Below are positions 45,804 to 53,738 of a DNA stretch of 64,000 bases, in pieces. This DNA comes from Burkholderia sp. WSM2230 (lineage in GTDB: Bacteria; Pseudomonadota; Gammaproteobacteria; Burkholderiales; Burkholderiaceae), in contig NZ_AXAJ01000004.1 in the NCBI RefSeq assembly GCF_000472445.1, forward strand, positions 248,001-312,000. The letters are read 5' to 3'. The translations under genes and the position numbers were made by a program. The notes beneath the pieces were generated by a model, which worked only from the letters and a program-made list of their open reading frames with translations, searched no databases and was not told the origin of the DNA. Each line of letters starts with the position of its first letter. Position 1 is the stretch's first letter.

Positions 45804-47243
45804 ATGGAAGAAGCCCGGCATTTCATTGGCGGCGAGTGGGCCGCTGCTTCAGGCGGCGACACGATCGCCGTGCTCGATCCCTCGGACGGCCAGCCGTTCA
45901 CGCAGCTTGCTCGCGGCACCGCGGCGGACATCGACGCCGCCGTGCACGCCGCCCGCCGCGCCGTCGAAGGTGCATGGGGCGCCGCGAGCGCGGCCGAACG
46001 CGGACGCGTGCTGTACCGGCTCTCGATGCTCGTCGCCGCGCGCCAGGAAGAACTGGCGCAGCTCGAAGCGCGCGACACCGGCAAGCCGCTCAAACAGGCA
46101 CGCGCCGATTCCGCGGCGCTCGTGCGCTACTTCGAGTTCTACGCCGGCGCCGCGGACAAGCTGCACGGCGAGACGCTGCCCTACCAGGCCGGCTACACGG
46201 TAATGACGATCCGCGAGCCGCACGGCGTGACCGGCCACATCGTGCCGTGGAACTATCCGATGCAGATTTTCGGGCGCAGCGTGGGCGCGGCGCTGGCCGC
46301 CGGCAATGCATGCGTCGTCAAACCCGCCGAGGACGCGTGCCTTTCCGTGCTGCGCGTCGCCGAACTCGCGGCCGAGGCGGGCTTGCCCGCGGGTGCGCTC
46401 AATGTGGTCACTGGCTATGGACATGACGCCGGAGCGGCGCTCGCCCGTCATCCGGGTATCGATCATATTTCGTTCACCGGCTCGCCCGAAACTGGCAAGC
46501 TCGTCACGCAAATGGCCGCCGAGAATCACGTGCCGGTCACGCTCGAGCTTGGCGGCAAGTCCCCGCAAATCGTGTTCGCCGATGCGGACCTGGACGCCGC
46601 GCTGCCCGTGCTCGTTTCCGCGATCGTGCAGAACGCCGGGCAGACCTGTTCGGCGGGCAGCCGGGTGCTGATCGACCGTGCCATTTACGAGCCGCTGCTC
46701 GACCGGCTGAGCGGCGCATTCAACGCGTTGCGCGTGGGGCCTTCGCATGCCGACCTGGATTGCGGGCCGCTCATCAACGCAAAGCAACAGCGGCGCGTGT
46801 GGGACTTCCTCTCCGACGCCCAGCACGACGGCATTGCAATGGCCGCGCACGGCGAAGTGATTCCAGAAGCACCGGAAAGCGGCTTCTATCAGGCGCCTAC
46901 CTTGCTGCGCGACGTGCCCGCAACCCACCGCCTCGCGCGCGATGAAGTGTTCGGCCCCGTCCTCGCCGCCATGCAATTCAGCGACGAAGACGAGGCGCTC
47001 GCGCTCGCCAACGGCACGCAATATGGGCTCGTGGCCGGAATCTGGACGCGTGACGGCGCCCGGCAGATGCGTCTTGCGCGGCGTCTGCGCTCAGGCCAGG
47101 TGTTCATCAACAACTACGGCGCGGGCGGCGGCGTCGAATTGCCGTTTGGCGGCGTCAAGCATTCGGGCCACGGACGCGAGAAAGGTTTCGAGGCGCTGTA
47201 TGGCTTCACGGTGCTGAAGACCATTGCGATCCGGCACGGCTAG
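45804..47243 (+). CDS. NAD(P)-dependent aldehyde dehydrogenase, 479 aa
   Basis: Oxidises an aldehyde to the acid. Motifs: GVTGHIVPWNYPMQIFGRSV (substrate/NAD site), FTGSPETGKLV (Rossmann Gly), VTLELGGKSPQIVF (catalytic Glu), and NAGQTCSAGSRVLI (catalytic Cys). Close in style to betaine- or gamma-aminobutyraldehyde-type dehydrogenases, but substrate cannot be fixed. AAGGAGTCTGC precedes ATG. Followed at 68 bp by an SDR and then an MFS permease, suggesting one catabolic pathway. Confidence 0.93.
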   Translation: MEEARHFIGGEWAAASGGDTIAVLDPSDGQPFTQLARGTAADIDAAVHAARRAVEGAWGAASAAERGRVLYRLSMLVAARQEELAQLEARDTGKPLKQARADSAALVRYFEFYAGAADKLHGETLPYQAGYTVMTIREPHGVTGHIVPWNYPMQIFGRSVGAALAAGNACVVKPAEDACLSVLRVAELAAEAGLPAGALNVVTGYGHDAGAALARHPGIDHISFTGSPETGKLVTQMAAENHVPVTLELGGKSPQIVFADADLDAALPVLVSAIVQNAGQTCSAGSRVLIDRAIYEPLLDRLSGAFNALRVGPSHADLDCGPLINAKQQRRVWDFLSDAQHDGIAMAAHGEVIPEAPESGFYQAPTLLRDVPATHRLARDEVFGPVLAAMQFSDEDEALALANGTQYGLVAGIWTRDGARQMRLARRLRSGQVFINNYGAGGGVELPFGGVKHSGHGREKGFEALYGFTVLKTIAIRHG

Positions 47244-47311
47244 CTGCTGAGCGGGTGCCTGCTTCACCAGTTGCAACGTCACAACTTCACAACATATACA
47301 GCGGAGACATC

Positions 47312-48070
47312 ATGCGGTTGACAGGTAAAACGGCCATTGTCACAGGCGCCGGCTCGGGTTTCGGCGAGGGCATCGCTAAGACTTATGCGCGCGAAGGCGC
47401 GAACGTCGTGGTCAACGATCTGAACGGCCCGGCCGCCGAGCGCGTCGCGAGCGAAATTGCGCTGGCGGGCGGCAAAGCGATTGCGGTCGCCGGCAACGTC
47501 GCGCAACGCGAGGACTGGCAAAAGCTGCGCGAGGCGGCGCTCGAAGACTTCGGCAGCGTGCAGATCGTCGTCAACAATGCGGGGACCACGCATCGCAACA
47601 AGCCGGTGCTCGAAGTCACCGAAGCGGAGTTCGACCGCGTGTACGCGGTGAACGTGAAAAGCATCTACTGGAGCGTGCAGGAGTTCGTGCCGTACTTTCG
47701 CGAGCAGGGCGGCGGCAGCTTCATCAATATCGCGTCGACGGCGGGCGTGCGGCCGCGGCCGGGACTCGTCTGGTACAACGGCAGCAAGGGCGCGGTGATT
47801 ATCGCGAGCAAGTCGCTCGCCGTGGAGCTCGGGCCCGATCGCATTCGCGTGAACTGCGTGAATCCGGTGATCGGCGAGACGGCGCTGCTCTCGGAGTTCA
47901 TGGGCGTCGAGGATACGCCTGAGAACCGCAAGCGCTTTCTCGCCGGCATTCCGCTGGGACGCTTCTCGACGCCGCAGGATATTGCCAACGCAGCGCTCTA
48001 TCTGGCTTCGGACGAAGCGGAGTTCATCACCGGCGTGTGTCTGGAAGTGGACGGCGGACGCTGCGTGTAG
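47312..48070 (+). CDS. Short-chain dehydrogenase/reductase, 252 aa
   Basis: Classical SDR: cofactor motif TGAGSGFGEGIA (TGxxxGxG), NNAG, catalytic Ser in INIASTAG, and YNGSK (YxxxK) near residue 152. VNDLN after strand 2 with Asp suggests preference for NAD. C-terminal ITGVCLEVDGGRCV is typical of the glucose-dehydrogenase-like branch. The start at 47312 has AGCGGAGACATC before it. Co-directional with the aldehyde dehydrogenase, so it may feed it an aldehyde from an alcohol. Confidence 0.93.
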   Translation: MRLTGKTAIVTGAGSGFGEGIAKTYAREGANVVVNDLNGPAAERVASEIALAGGKAIAVAGNVAQREDWQKLREAALEDFGSVQIVVNNAGTTHRNKPVLEVTEAEFDRVYAVNVKSIYWSVQEFVPYFREQGGGSFINIASTAGVRPRPGLVWYNGSKGAVIIASKSLAVELGPDRIRVNCVNPVIGETALLSEFMGVEDTPENRKRFLAGIPLGRFSTPQDIANAALYLASDEAEFITGVCLEVDGGRCV

Positions 48071-48327
48071 CAGCGCGCGGGACGTTGCGCGTTGCGTTTT
48101 GCTTTGCGATGTATCTGGCGCTGGGTTTGACGCGGTATTCGGCGTTGCATCCCGCGCTGCGCCGCTGCTTTTTGTGTACGCAGATGTGCCGTGAGCAAGC
48201 GCCGTTCACGCGCGGCGCTTGCCGGGCTCAGTGTTTTCCCCCGGTATCTAAATGACGTGCGAGCCGCGCCGCACGGCTAGAATCGATCGACGCGGCACTT
48301 CAATTCCACAAGAATAGAGGAGACACC

Positions 48328-49647
48328 ATGGCTAGTCCCGCAGATCCGCTCCACCATCCCGGCGCGGGTGCGCCGCCTTCCACTTTTGAAGAGGCTACCT
48401 ACCGCAAGGTCAACTGGCGACTCGCGCCGCTTCTGATGCTCTGCTACGTGGTCGCGTATCTGGATCGCGTGAACGTGGGCTTCGCGAAGCTGCAAATGAC
48501 GAGCGACCTCGGCCTGAGCGACGCCGTTTATGGCTTCGGCGCAGGCATTTTCTTCGTCGGCTACTTTTTCTTCGAGATTCCAAGCAATGTGATCCTGCAC
48601 AAGGTCGGCGCACGCGTGTGGATCGCGCGGATCATGGTGTCGTGGGGCGTGCTCTCCATGCTGACGATGTTTGTCACCACGCCCACCATGTTCTACGTGA
48701 TGCGATTTCTGCTCGGCGTTGCTGAAGCCGGCTTCTTTCCCGGCATCATTCTGTACCTCACGTACTGGTATCCGGCGCATCGGCGCGGGCGCATGACGAC
48801 GTGGTTCATGACGGCGATTGCGCTCTCCGGCGTGATCGGCGGGCCGGTGTCAGGATATATCCTCAAGACGTTCAACGGCATGAACGGCTGGCACGGCTGG
48901 CAGTGGCTGTTTCTGCTCGAAGGGCTGCCTTCGGTGCTGGTGGGCATTCTCGTGTTCTTCGCACTCGACGACCGCATTGCGAAAGCGAAGTGGCTCACGA
49001 AGGAAGAACAGGAACTGCTTCAGCGTCACGTTTCCGCCGAGGAAGCGACCAAACACGACATGCCGATCCGCCAGGTGCTGACGAGCGGCCGCGTGTTGAT
49101 GCTGAGCCTGACTTACTTCTCGTTCGTGATGGGTTTGTATGGCGTGAGCTTCTGGCTCCCGACCATTATCAAGGCGACCGGCGTCACGGATGCGTTGGTG
49201 ATCGGCTTGCTCTCCGCGATTCCGTTTGCGGCCGCGGTGGTGGCGATGGTGCTGGTCGCGCGCAGTGCGGACCGTACGCGCGAGCGCCGCTGGCATATTG
49301 CGTTGCCCGCGTTTGCGGGAGCGATTGGGCTGGTGCTGTCGGTGGTGTGGGCGCAGAACACATTGCTCGCGATGGCTTCTCTCACGCTTGCGACCATGGG
49401 CATTCTCACTACCTTGCCGCTGTTCTGGAGTTTGCCTACCGCGATTCTTGCGGGGACGGGCGCGGCGGCCGGGATTGCGATGATCAATTCGATTGGGAAT
49501 CTGGCCGGGTTCTTGAGTCCATATGCTGTGGGGTGGTTGAAGCAGGCGACCGCGGCTAATGATTCGGGGATGTATATGCTCGCCGCGTTTATGGTGTTGG
49601 GTGGGTTGCTGGCGATTAGCGTGCCGGCGAAGATGGTTAATCGGTGA
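48328..49647 (+). CDS. MFS transporter, anion:cation symporter (ACS) family, 439 aa
   Basis: Twelve-helix importer. The opening YRKVNWRLAPLLMLCYVVAYLDRVNVGFAKLQM and the EAGFFPGIILYLTYWYP segment are hallmarks of the ACS family (phthalate, tartrate, glucarate, 4-hydroxyphenylacetate carriers). AGAGGAGACACC precedes ATG. It is 257 bp after the SDR, same strand; probably brings in the acid or alcohol processed by the upstream enzymes (inference). Confidence 0.92.
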   Translation: MASPADPLHHPGAGAPPSTFEEATYRKVNWRLAPLLMLCYVVAYLDRVNVGFAKLQMTSDLGLSDAVYGFGAGIFFVGYFFFEIPSNVILHKVGARVWIARIMVSWGVLSMLTMFVTTPTMFYVMRFLLGVAEAGFFPGIILYLTYWYPAHRRGRMTTWFMTAIALSGVIGGPVSGYILKTFNGMNGWHGWQWLFLLEGLPSVLVGILVFFALDDRIAKAKWLTKEEQELLQRHVSAEEATKHDMPIRQVLTSGRVLMLSLTYFSFVMGLYGVSFWLPTIIKATGVTDALVIGLLSAIPFAAAVVAMVLVARSADRTRERRWHIALPAFAGAIGLVLSVVWAQNTLLAMASLTLATMGILTTLPLFWSLPTAILAGTGAAAGIAMINSIGNLAGFLSPYAVGWLKQATAANDSGMYMLAAFMVLGGLLAISVPAKMVNR

Positions 49648-49671
49648 GGTGAGGTGGGTTTTTAAGGTGGG

Positions 49672-49705
49672 AGCCCTGGTGGCGATTTGCTGCTGGGGCT
49701 TTTTT
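49672..49705 (+). terminator. Probable intrinsic terminator after the MFS gene
   Basis: AGCCC (49672-49676) pairs with GGGCT (49696-49700), with weaker internal pairing, followed by a T-run at 49700-49705. Confidence 0.55.
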
Positions 49706-49939
49706 GCTTGTGAATGACGCGGTGGTTTTGCGGGGGAACAGTGGTCGGTTGGTTTGGTGTGGTGCGAGATGATGGATGGGCTTAGCTCCTTCACTCTCAA
49801 CGGGCAAAATGTCCGCCGGACCATTAGCGTTGAAACCGGCAAACCACGGCGCAATTCAACTCCGCCTTAGCCCACCTCATCCATTCAGCCAACTCGCAGC
49901 ATTTCACTGTCAAGACCAAATTCAAGACAGCCCCTCCCT

Positions 49940-49945
49940 TATAAT
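49940..49945 (+). promoter_or_regulatory. Candidate -10 box for the C4-like RNA
   Basis: TATAAT in CCCTTATAATCGCC. No good -35 at 16-18 bp was found. It would start transcription near 49952. Confidence 0.4.
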
Positions 49946-49949
49946 CGCC

Positions 49950-50040
49950 AAGTCGCCGGGAAACACCCAGCGACCAGGTTTAGCAGCCTGAACGTTGAAA
50001 CCCGCACGCCTGCCCAGGCAGGCCGTGCGTCTGCTGCTGC
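49950..50040 (+). ncRNA. C4-like phage-type antisense RNA
   Basis: This segment carries two blocks complementary to a site about 100 nt downstream in the same transcript: CGTTGAAACC (49993-50002) to GGTTTCAACG (50098-50107), and TTAGCAG (49980-49986) to CTGCTAA (50113-50119), with 6- and 5-nt gaps. A 11-bp hairpin follows (GCACG-CCTGCC at 50004-50014 with GGCAGG-C-CGTGC at 50017-50028). The arrangement of two short antisense blocks in an upstream processed RNA aimed at a leader downstream is that of the P1/P7 C4 RNA. Ends are estimates. Confidence 0.65.
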
Positions 50041-50054
50041 ACGTCTATAATTCT

Positions 50055-50201
50055 ATGGGCGGGCCGTGGTGGGGGAGCCGCAAGGCTCGCCGGTTCTGGT
50101 TTCAACGCCGGTCTGCTAACCCCGCCACGTGCCCGCTCACCCCTTCCCCAAAAGCGGTTGTCCGGGCAATCCTAAGCATCACCAGGAAGATCGCACCATG
50201 A
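50055..50201 (+). CDS. Leader ORF over the antisense target site, 48 aa
   Basis: Reads MGGPWWGSRKARRFWF and then covers the sequence complementary to the upstream C4-like RNA. Its stop (50199-50201) overlaps the ATG of the next gene at 50198 (ATGA), so its translation would carry ribosomes to that gene. In P1, C4 blocks a small upstream ORF (icd) coupled to ant in just this way. Alternative frames over the same bases also exist (one reads FNAGLLTPPR). No strong Shine-Dalgarno site. Coding is plausible, not proven. Confidence 0.4.
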   Translation: MGGPWWGSRKARRFWFQRRSANPATCPLTPSPKAVVRAILSITRKIAP

Positions 50202-50665
50202 CCAGGCCCGTCAAAAGTCAATCTGCTGCACGTCCACCCATCGACGCACTCCAGTACGAAAAACTCGCCCTTTCCGCCTTCGACCTCTGCGACCGCCAGG
50301 TAGCTCAACTGACCACGTTGATTACACTCACGTCTTCGATAATTAGCAATCCTGCTATTTCACGTGACGAACGACAGCGCCGTCAGACGCTCCTCGAATT
50401 GCTGCTGGACACGGCAGAGCAGTACCAGCAGGAACTCGAATGCGACCGCGAGCTCTTTCAAGTCATCGCGCTCGATGCCAAAGGTGTCCCGCAAAGCCGC
50501 ATCACTGCGCGCCACGCGACGAAGCTGCTCGCCGAGGCATTACGGAGAGCGAAAGCAAGCGCCGACAATCAGGGCGCGGCGACGCGTCGCAAGAGAACGT
50601 CCGCGAAGCCTGCGCCCACACTGGCCGCGAACGTCGATCAGCGGCCCCTCGCCGCGCCACGCTAA
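50198..50665 (+). CDS. Hypothetical protein downstream of the C4-like RNA, 155 aa
   Basis: Disordered N-terminus, then a helical core ALQYEKLALSAFDLCDRQ and VAQLTTLITLTSSIISN, a second helix set (ERQRRQTLLELLLDTAEQYQQELECDRELF), and a basic tail (AATRRKRTSAKPAP). No domain recognised. The ATG at 50198 is chosen (AGGAAGATCGCACC upstream, overlap with the leader ORF); an in-frame GTG at 50129 would extend it. Its control by the antisense RNA suggests a product harmful or costly when made freely (inference). No phage genes adjoin. Confidence 0.7.
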   Translation: MTRPVKSQSAARPPIDALQYEKLALSAFDLCDRQVAQLTTLITLTSSIISNPAISRDERQRRQTLLELLLDTAEQYQQELECDRELFQVIALDAKGVPQSRITARHATKLLAEALRRAKASADNQGAATRRKRTSAKPAPTLAANVDQRPLAAPR

Positions 50666-50747
50666 CTAGTGCAGCCCGAATAGAGATAAGGGCAGGCTCG
50701 CGTGCTACTCGTTGACCACTGCCCGATCAGCCTTCTTCGCAACCCGC

Positions 50748-52301
50748 TCACTGCACTCTTTCGAGATCGCCAGGTTTCCAGTTCTGGTCGAAATAAGCCT
50801 GAGTGGGACCATACAGGCGAAGCATCACGAAAAATCCCTGCCCCGGCACCGTTCGTCTCCAGTTGCGCTTCTTGCCTGCCGGCGCCTGCGGTCCGAAGTA
50901 GAGATCCGTCGATCCATCCGCGTTTGCGAGGGGCTTGTCGCGCGAGCCGATCGACGGGAACGGCTCGCCGTTATCCAGGCCCGACGCGGTTTGCGAGTCG
51001 TACAACGTCACAGACCAGAAGACCGCGGCGGGAACATTGGGCGGCAGGTGGAGGCGGTAGTTGCGCTCGCCGCGCAGGAATGCGGCATCGGCATCTTTGA
51101 ACGTTGTCAGGTATCGCGCGCCCTGGCCGGGCACCGCCGATCCCATCGCGGGACTGGTTCCGAAAATGACGCTGTATGCGGCGCTGCGCGCATCGAGATC
51201 GAGAAAGCCTGCCGTCTTGTCCATCCATTCCCAGTCGGTGACGAAATTCCGCGTGGGCGTGACGTAATGACGGTCCGGGTAGATGAGTCCTCCGGGACGC
51301 TGTGCCAGCCCTTCATACATCATTGAACGGCTCATTCTGAAGGCGGTTCGCGCGGCCTGATCGAGGATTTGCCGCGTATGCCCATCGGGCTTGAACGGCT
51401 GGCCCTTCACGATGCCGATGGCGGCCATCATCCCGCGCCATTCGGGATCGGCGGTATCGCGCGGTTCACTGTCGATGAAACGGGCAAGCATGTCGAAGAA
51501 GCGGCCGTCAGCCGGATAGTTCATGTTGACCGGTACAGCCGAGGCATCGGGGAAGCGCATCGTCTCTGCCGGTCTGCCGAGCGGATAGATATGCGTTTGC
51601 TCCATCAGACTGACCGGCAAGGCGAGCCTGGCTGGATCGGCGAAAAACGCTCGCCAGAATATGAGCACGTTGTTCGTGCGGGACCGATACACGAAATAGC
51701 CGTCCGGAATCTTCCCCTGGTAACCCGGCGGCAGCACGAGAAACTTGCCGCCATTGCCGCGATCGGGGCCTGCGAAACCGACATCGCCCGCGTAGGTCGT
51801 TCCGTCGATCGTCGGCCCTTCGATTGGCCGCTGCCAGAAGTCGTTCAGGATACCTTGCTGTTTTGCTGGAACCTCGATGACCATCGGTCCGTTTTTGCCG
51901 ACATCGATGTAGCCTAGCGCGTAGATCACATCTGAGTTCGGCGTAGGGATCACGGTCTTTGTGTCGAGCCGGCGCTTCCATACCGGAAACACGGTATAGC
52001 CGGCACCAAAGGCGCCCTCGGAGCCTTCCTTCATCGCGTAAAGGTTCACCGCGGGCAGCGCCCATAGGTAGACCTGGGTCGCACGCTGGAAAAGGAGTTC
52101 ATCGCTCAGGATGGACGCCTCGTCTTTTGTGGGATACCCCTCCTTGAAAGGCAAACTTGCAAGCGATTCCCTGCGTGAAGCGATCTCCGACCGCGACGAC
52201 TCATGGGCCGCATCGTCACGTAGAGCGCAGCCGCTGAGGAAACCTGCGAAGGTCGCGAAAATTACCAAAGCAAGCCAGCTTGTCACGCGCGGTCGCAGCA
52301 T
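50748..52301 (-). CDS. DUF1254/DUF1214 domain lipoprotein, 517 aa
   Basis: Signal peptide with lipobox FAGFLSGC-ALRD near residue 27. DUF1254 (about 75-200): FQRATQVYLWALPAVNLYAMK and VIPTPNSDVIYALGYIDV. DUF1214 near the C-terminus: AAVFWSVTLYDSQTASGLDN, then GEPFPSIGSRDKPLANADGS and GQGFFVMLRLYGP. These proteins are widespread in proteobacteria with unknown function, often periplasmic. Start MLRPRVTS at 52301. Single-gene unit facing the C4-like cassette. Confidence 0.88.
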   Translation of the reverse strand: MLRPRVTSWLALVIFATFAGFLSGCALRDDAAHESSRSEIASRRESLASLPFKEGYPTKDEASILSDELLFQRATQVYLWALPAVNLYAMKEGSEGAFGAGYTVFPVWKRRLDTKTVIPTPNSDVIYALGYIDVGKNGPMVIEVPAKQQGILNDFWQRPIEGPTIDGTTYAGDVGFAGPDRGNGGKFLVLPPGYQGKIPDGYFVYRSRTNNVLIFWRAFFADPARLALPVSLMEQTHIYPLGRPAETMRFPDASAVPVNMNYPADGRFFDMLARFIDSEPRDTADPEWRGMMAAIGIVKGQPFKPDGHTRQILDQAARTAFRMSRSMMYEGLAQRPGGLIYPDRHYVTPTRNFVTDWEWMDKTAGFLDLDARSAAYSVIFGTSPAMGSAVPGQGARYLTTFKDADAAFLRGERNYRLHLPPNVPAAVFWSVTLYDSQTASGLDNGEPFPSIGSRDKPLANADGSTDLYFGPQAPAGKKRNWRRTVPGQGFFVMLRLYGPTQAYFDQNWKPGDLERVQ

Positions 52302-52450
52302 AGTTGTTCCTCTTCGTTCCGATGTAGCCGAAAGCAGCCGCCGACGGCATACAGGCAGGCTGCGGTTCTGTCCCAGGCAGATGTTATTCACCTTGCCGGC
52401 CAGGCCGCGCCCCTCGTTAAGAGGGGGCTAACCCACGCAGCACCAGAAAC

Positions 52451-52483
52451 AAAAAAAATGGCCGCAGCGTCGGCTGCGGCCAT
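52451..52483 (-). terminator. Intrinsic terminator of the haem operon
   Basis: ATGGCCGCAGC (52458-52468) pairs with GCTGCGGCCAT (52473-52483); eight A at 52451-52458 give a T-run on the minus strand, 60 bp after the hemY stop. Confidence 0.87.
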
Positions 52484-52545
52484 CAGGTACAACGTGCAAA
52501 AGCAAGCGTGCGATTCAGCGAACGCCCATCACGCAAAAAGCAATC

Positions 52546-53736
52546 TCACACGATATTCATCGCCAACGCACTCTCGCGATAATGCAGGCTCGCCTTCTCG
52601 GTATCGCCCAACTGCTCATGCAAACGGGCCAACGCGCGATGCGAGCGGATCTTCAACGTCTCGTTATCGGCCAGCTTCAACGCACGCTCGAGGAACGACT
52701 GCGCCTTGCCCCACAACTGCTGATGCAGGCACAGCCGACCCAAGGCGAACAGCAGGTCCGCGTCTTCCGGACGTTCCTTCTGCCACGCCTCGGCCTTGTG
52801 GATCAGCGGCAACGCATCGCCGCCTGCCGTGTCCGGATAGCGGCGCAGCAAACGCGCGTCCCAATTCTGCGCGAGCGCGTCCTCCACGATTTTGCGCGCC
52901 TCCTGCGGACGATTCAGCGCGACCAGCAATTCCGCCGCGAGATCGGCGAGACGCGGTGAATGACGCTCGGTCGGCGTCAACGAGTTCCACATTTCGAGCA
53001 GCGCATCGGCGTTATGCCGACGATCGCGCAGCAGATTTTCCGCCGCGAGCTGACGCAAACGCACAGCGACAGCCGGGTGAATTGCCTCGCGCTTTTCCAG
53101 CGTCTTGACGAGCTTGAGCACTTCGCCCCAGTTCTTCAATTGCTGTTGCGCGCGCAACATGATCTGCTGCGCGTGAATGCGCCGCCCGCCCTGCGATTGC
53201 ATTTCCTTCAACGCCGTCAGCGCGCCGTCCGCGTCGCGGCCGTCGGCGCGCATGTCGGCGGTGGCCATCAGACGCGCGTCCTGCCAGTCGGCCTCGTCGA
53301 TCTGCGCAAGCCATTCGTCGCGCCGCGCATATTCGTGCATGCGATGCGCCGCGGTCGCCGCGATCAAACCGGCCGCGCCCTTGTTGTCGCCATTCGCGAG
53401 CGCATCTTTCGCGGCCTTCTCGGCGCGCGAAAAGCGCCCGGCGTACAGGTTGCCGATTGCATCGCGCAGCGCCGCGTGCGCCTTCGCGACGCGCGAGCGC
53501 GCACGATACGCGGCCACGCGCTGCGGCATGCGCCAGATATTGCGCACGATGCGCAAGAGCGCGTAGACCAGAATGAACAGCACCACCAGCCCGACCACGA
53601 ACAGATTCAACGAGATGTCGACGCGGTACGGCGGATACACCAGCAGCACCTGCCCCATGTCGAAGCGCCCGACCACCGCTAGCACGACCGCGATGGTGAA
53701 CAGCAGCGCGAGCCATAGAAGTCCCCGGATCGCCAT
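52546..53736 (-). CDS. hemY: HemY-like TPR membrane protein, 396 aa
   Basis: Proteobacterial HemY (not the Bacillus oxidase). Helix 1 (LLWLALLFTIAVVLAVVG), helix 2 (NLFVVGLVVLFILVYALL), then a cytoplasmic or periplasmic chain of TPR-like helix pairs (ALANGDNKGAAGLIAATAAH, DADLLFALGRLCLHQQLW, LADNETLKIRSHRALARL). Its function in late haem synthesis is still unclear. Start MAIRGLLW at 53736, two bases after the hemDX stop. Last gene of hemC-hemDX-hemY. Confidence 0.93.
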   Translation of the reverse strand: MAIRGLLWLALLFTIAVVLAVVGRFDMGQVLLVYPPYRVDISLNLFVVGLVVLFILVYALLRIVRNIWRMPQRVAAYRARSRVAKAHAALRDAIGNLYAGRFSRAEKAAKDALANGDNKGAAGLIAATAAHRMHEYARRDEWLAQIDEADWQDARLMATADMRADGRDADGALTALKEMQSQGGRRIHAQQIMLRAQQQLKNWGEVLKLVKTLEKREAIHPAVAVRLRQLAAENLLRDRRHNADALLEMWNSLTPTERHSPRLADLAAELLVALNRPQEARKIVEDALAQNWDARLLRRYPDTAGGDALPLIHKAEAWQKERPEDADLLFALGRLCLHQQLWGKAQSFLERALKLADNETLKIRSHRALARLHEQLGDTEKASLHYRESALAMNIV

Positions 53737-53738
53737 GA

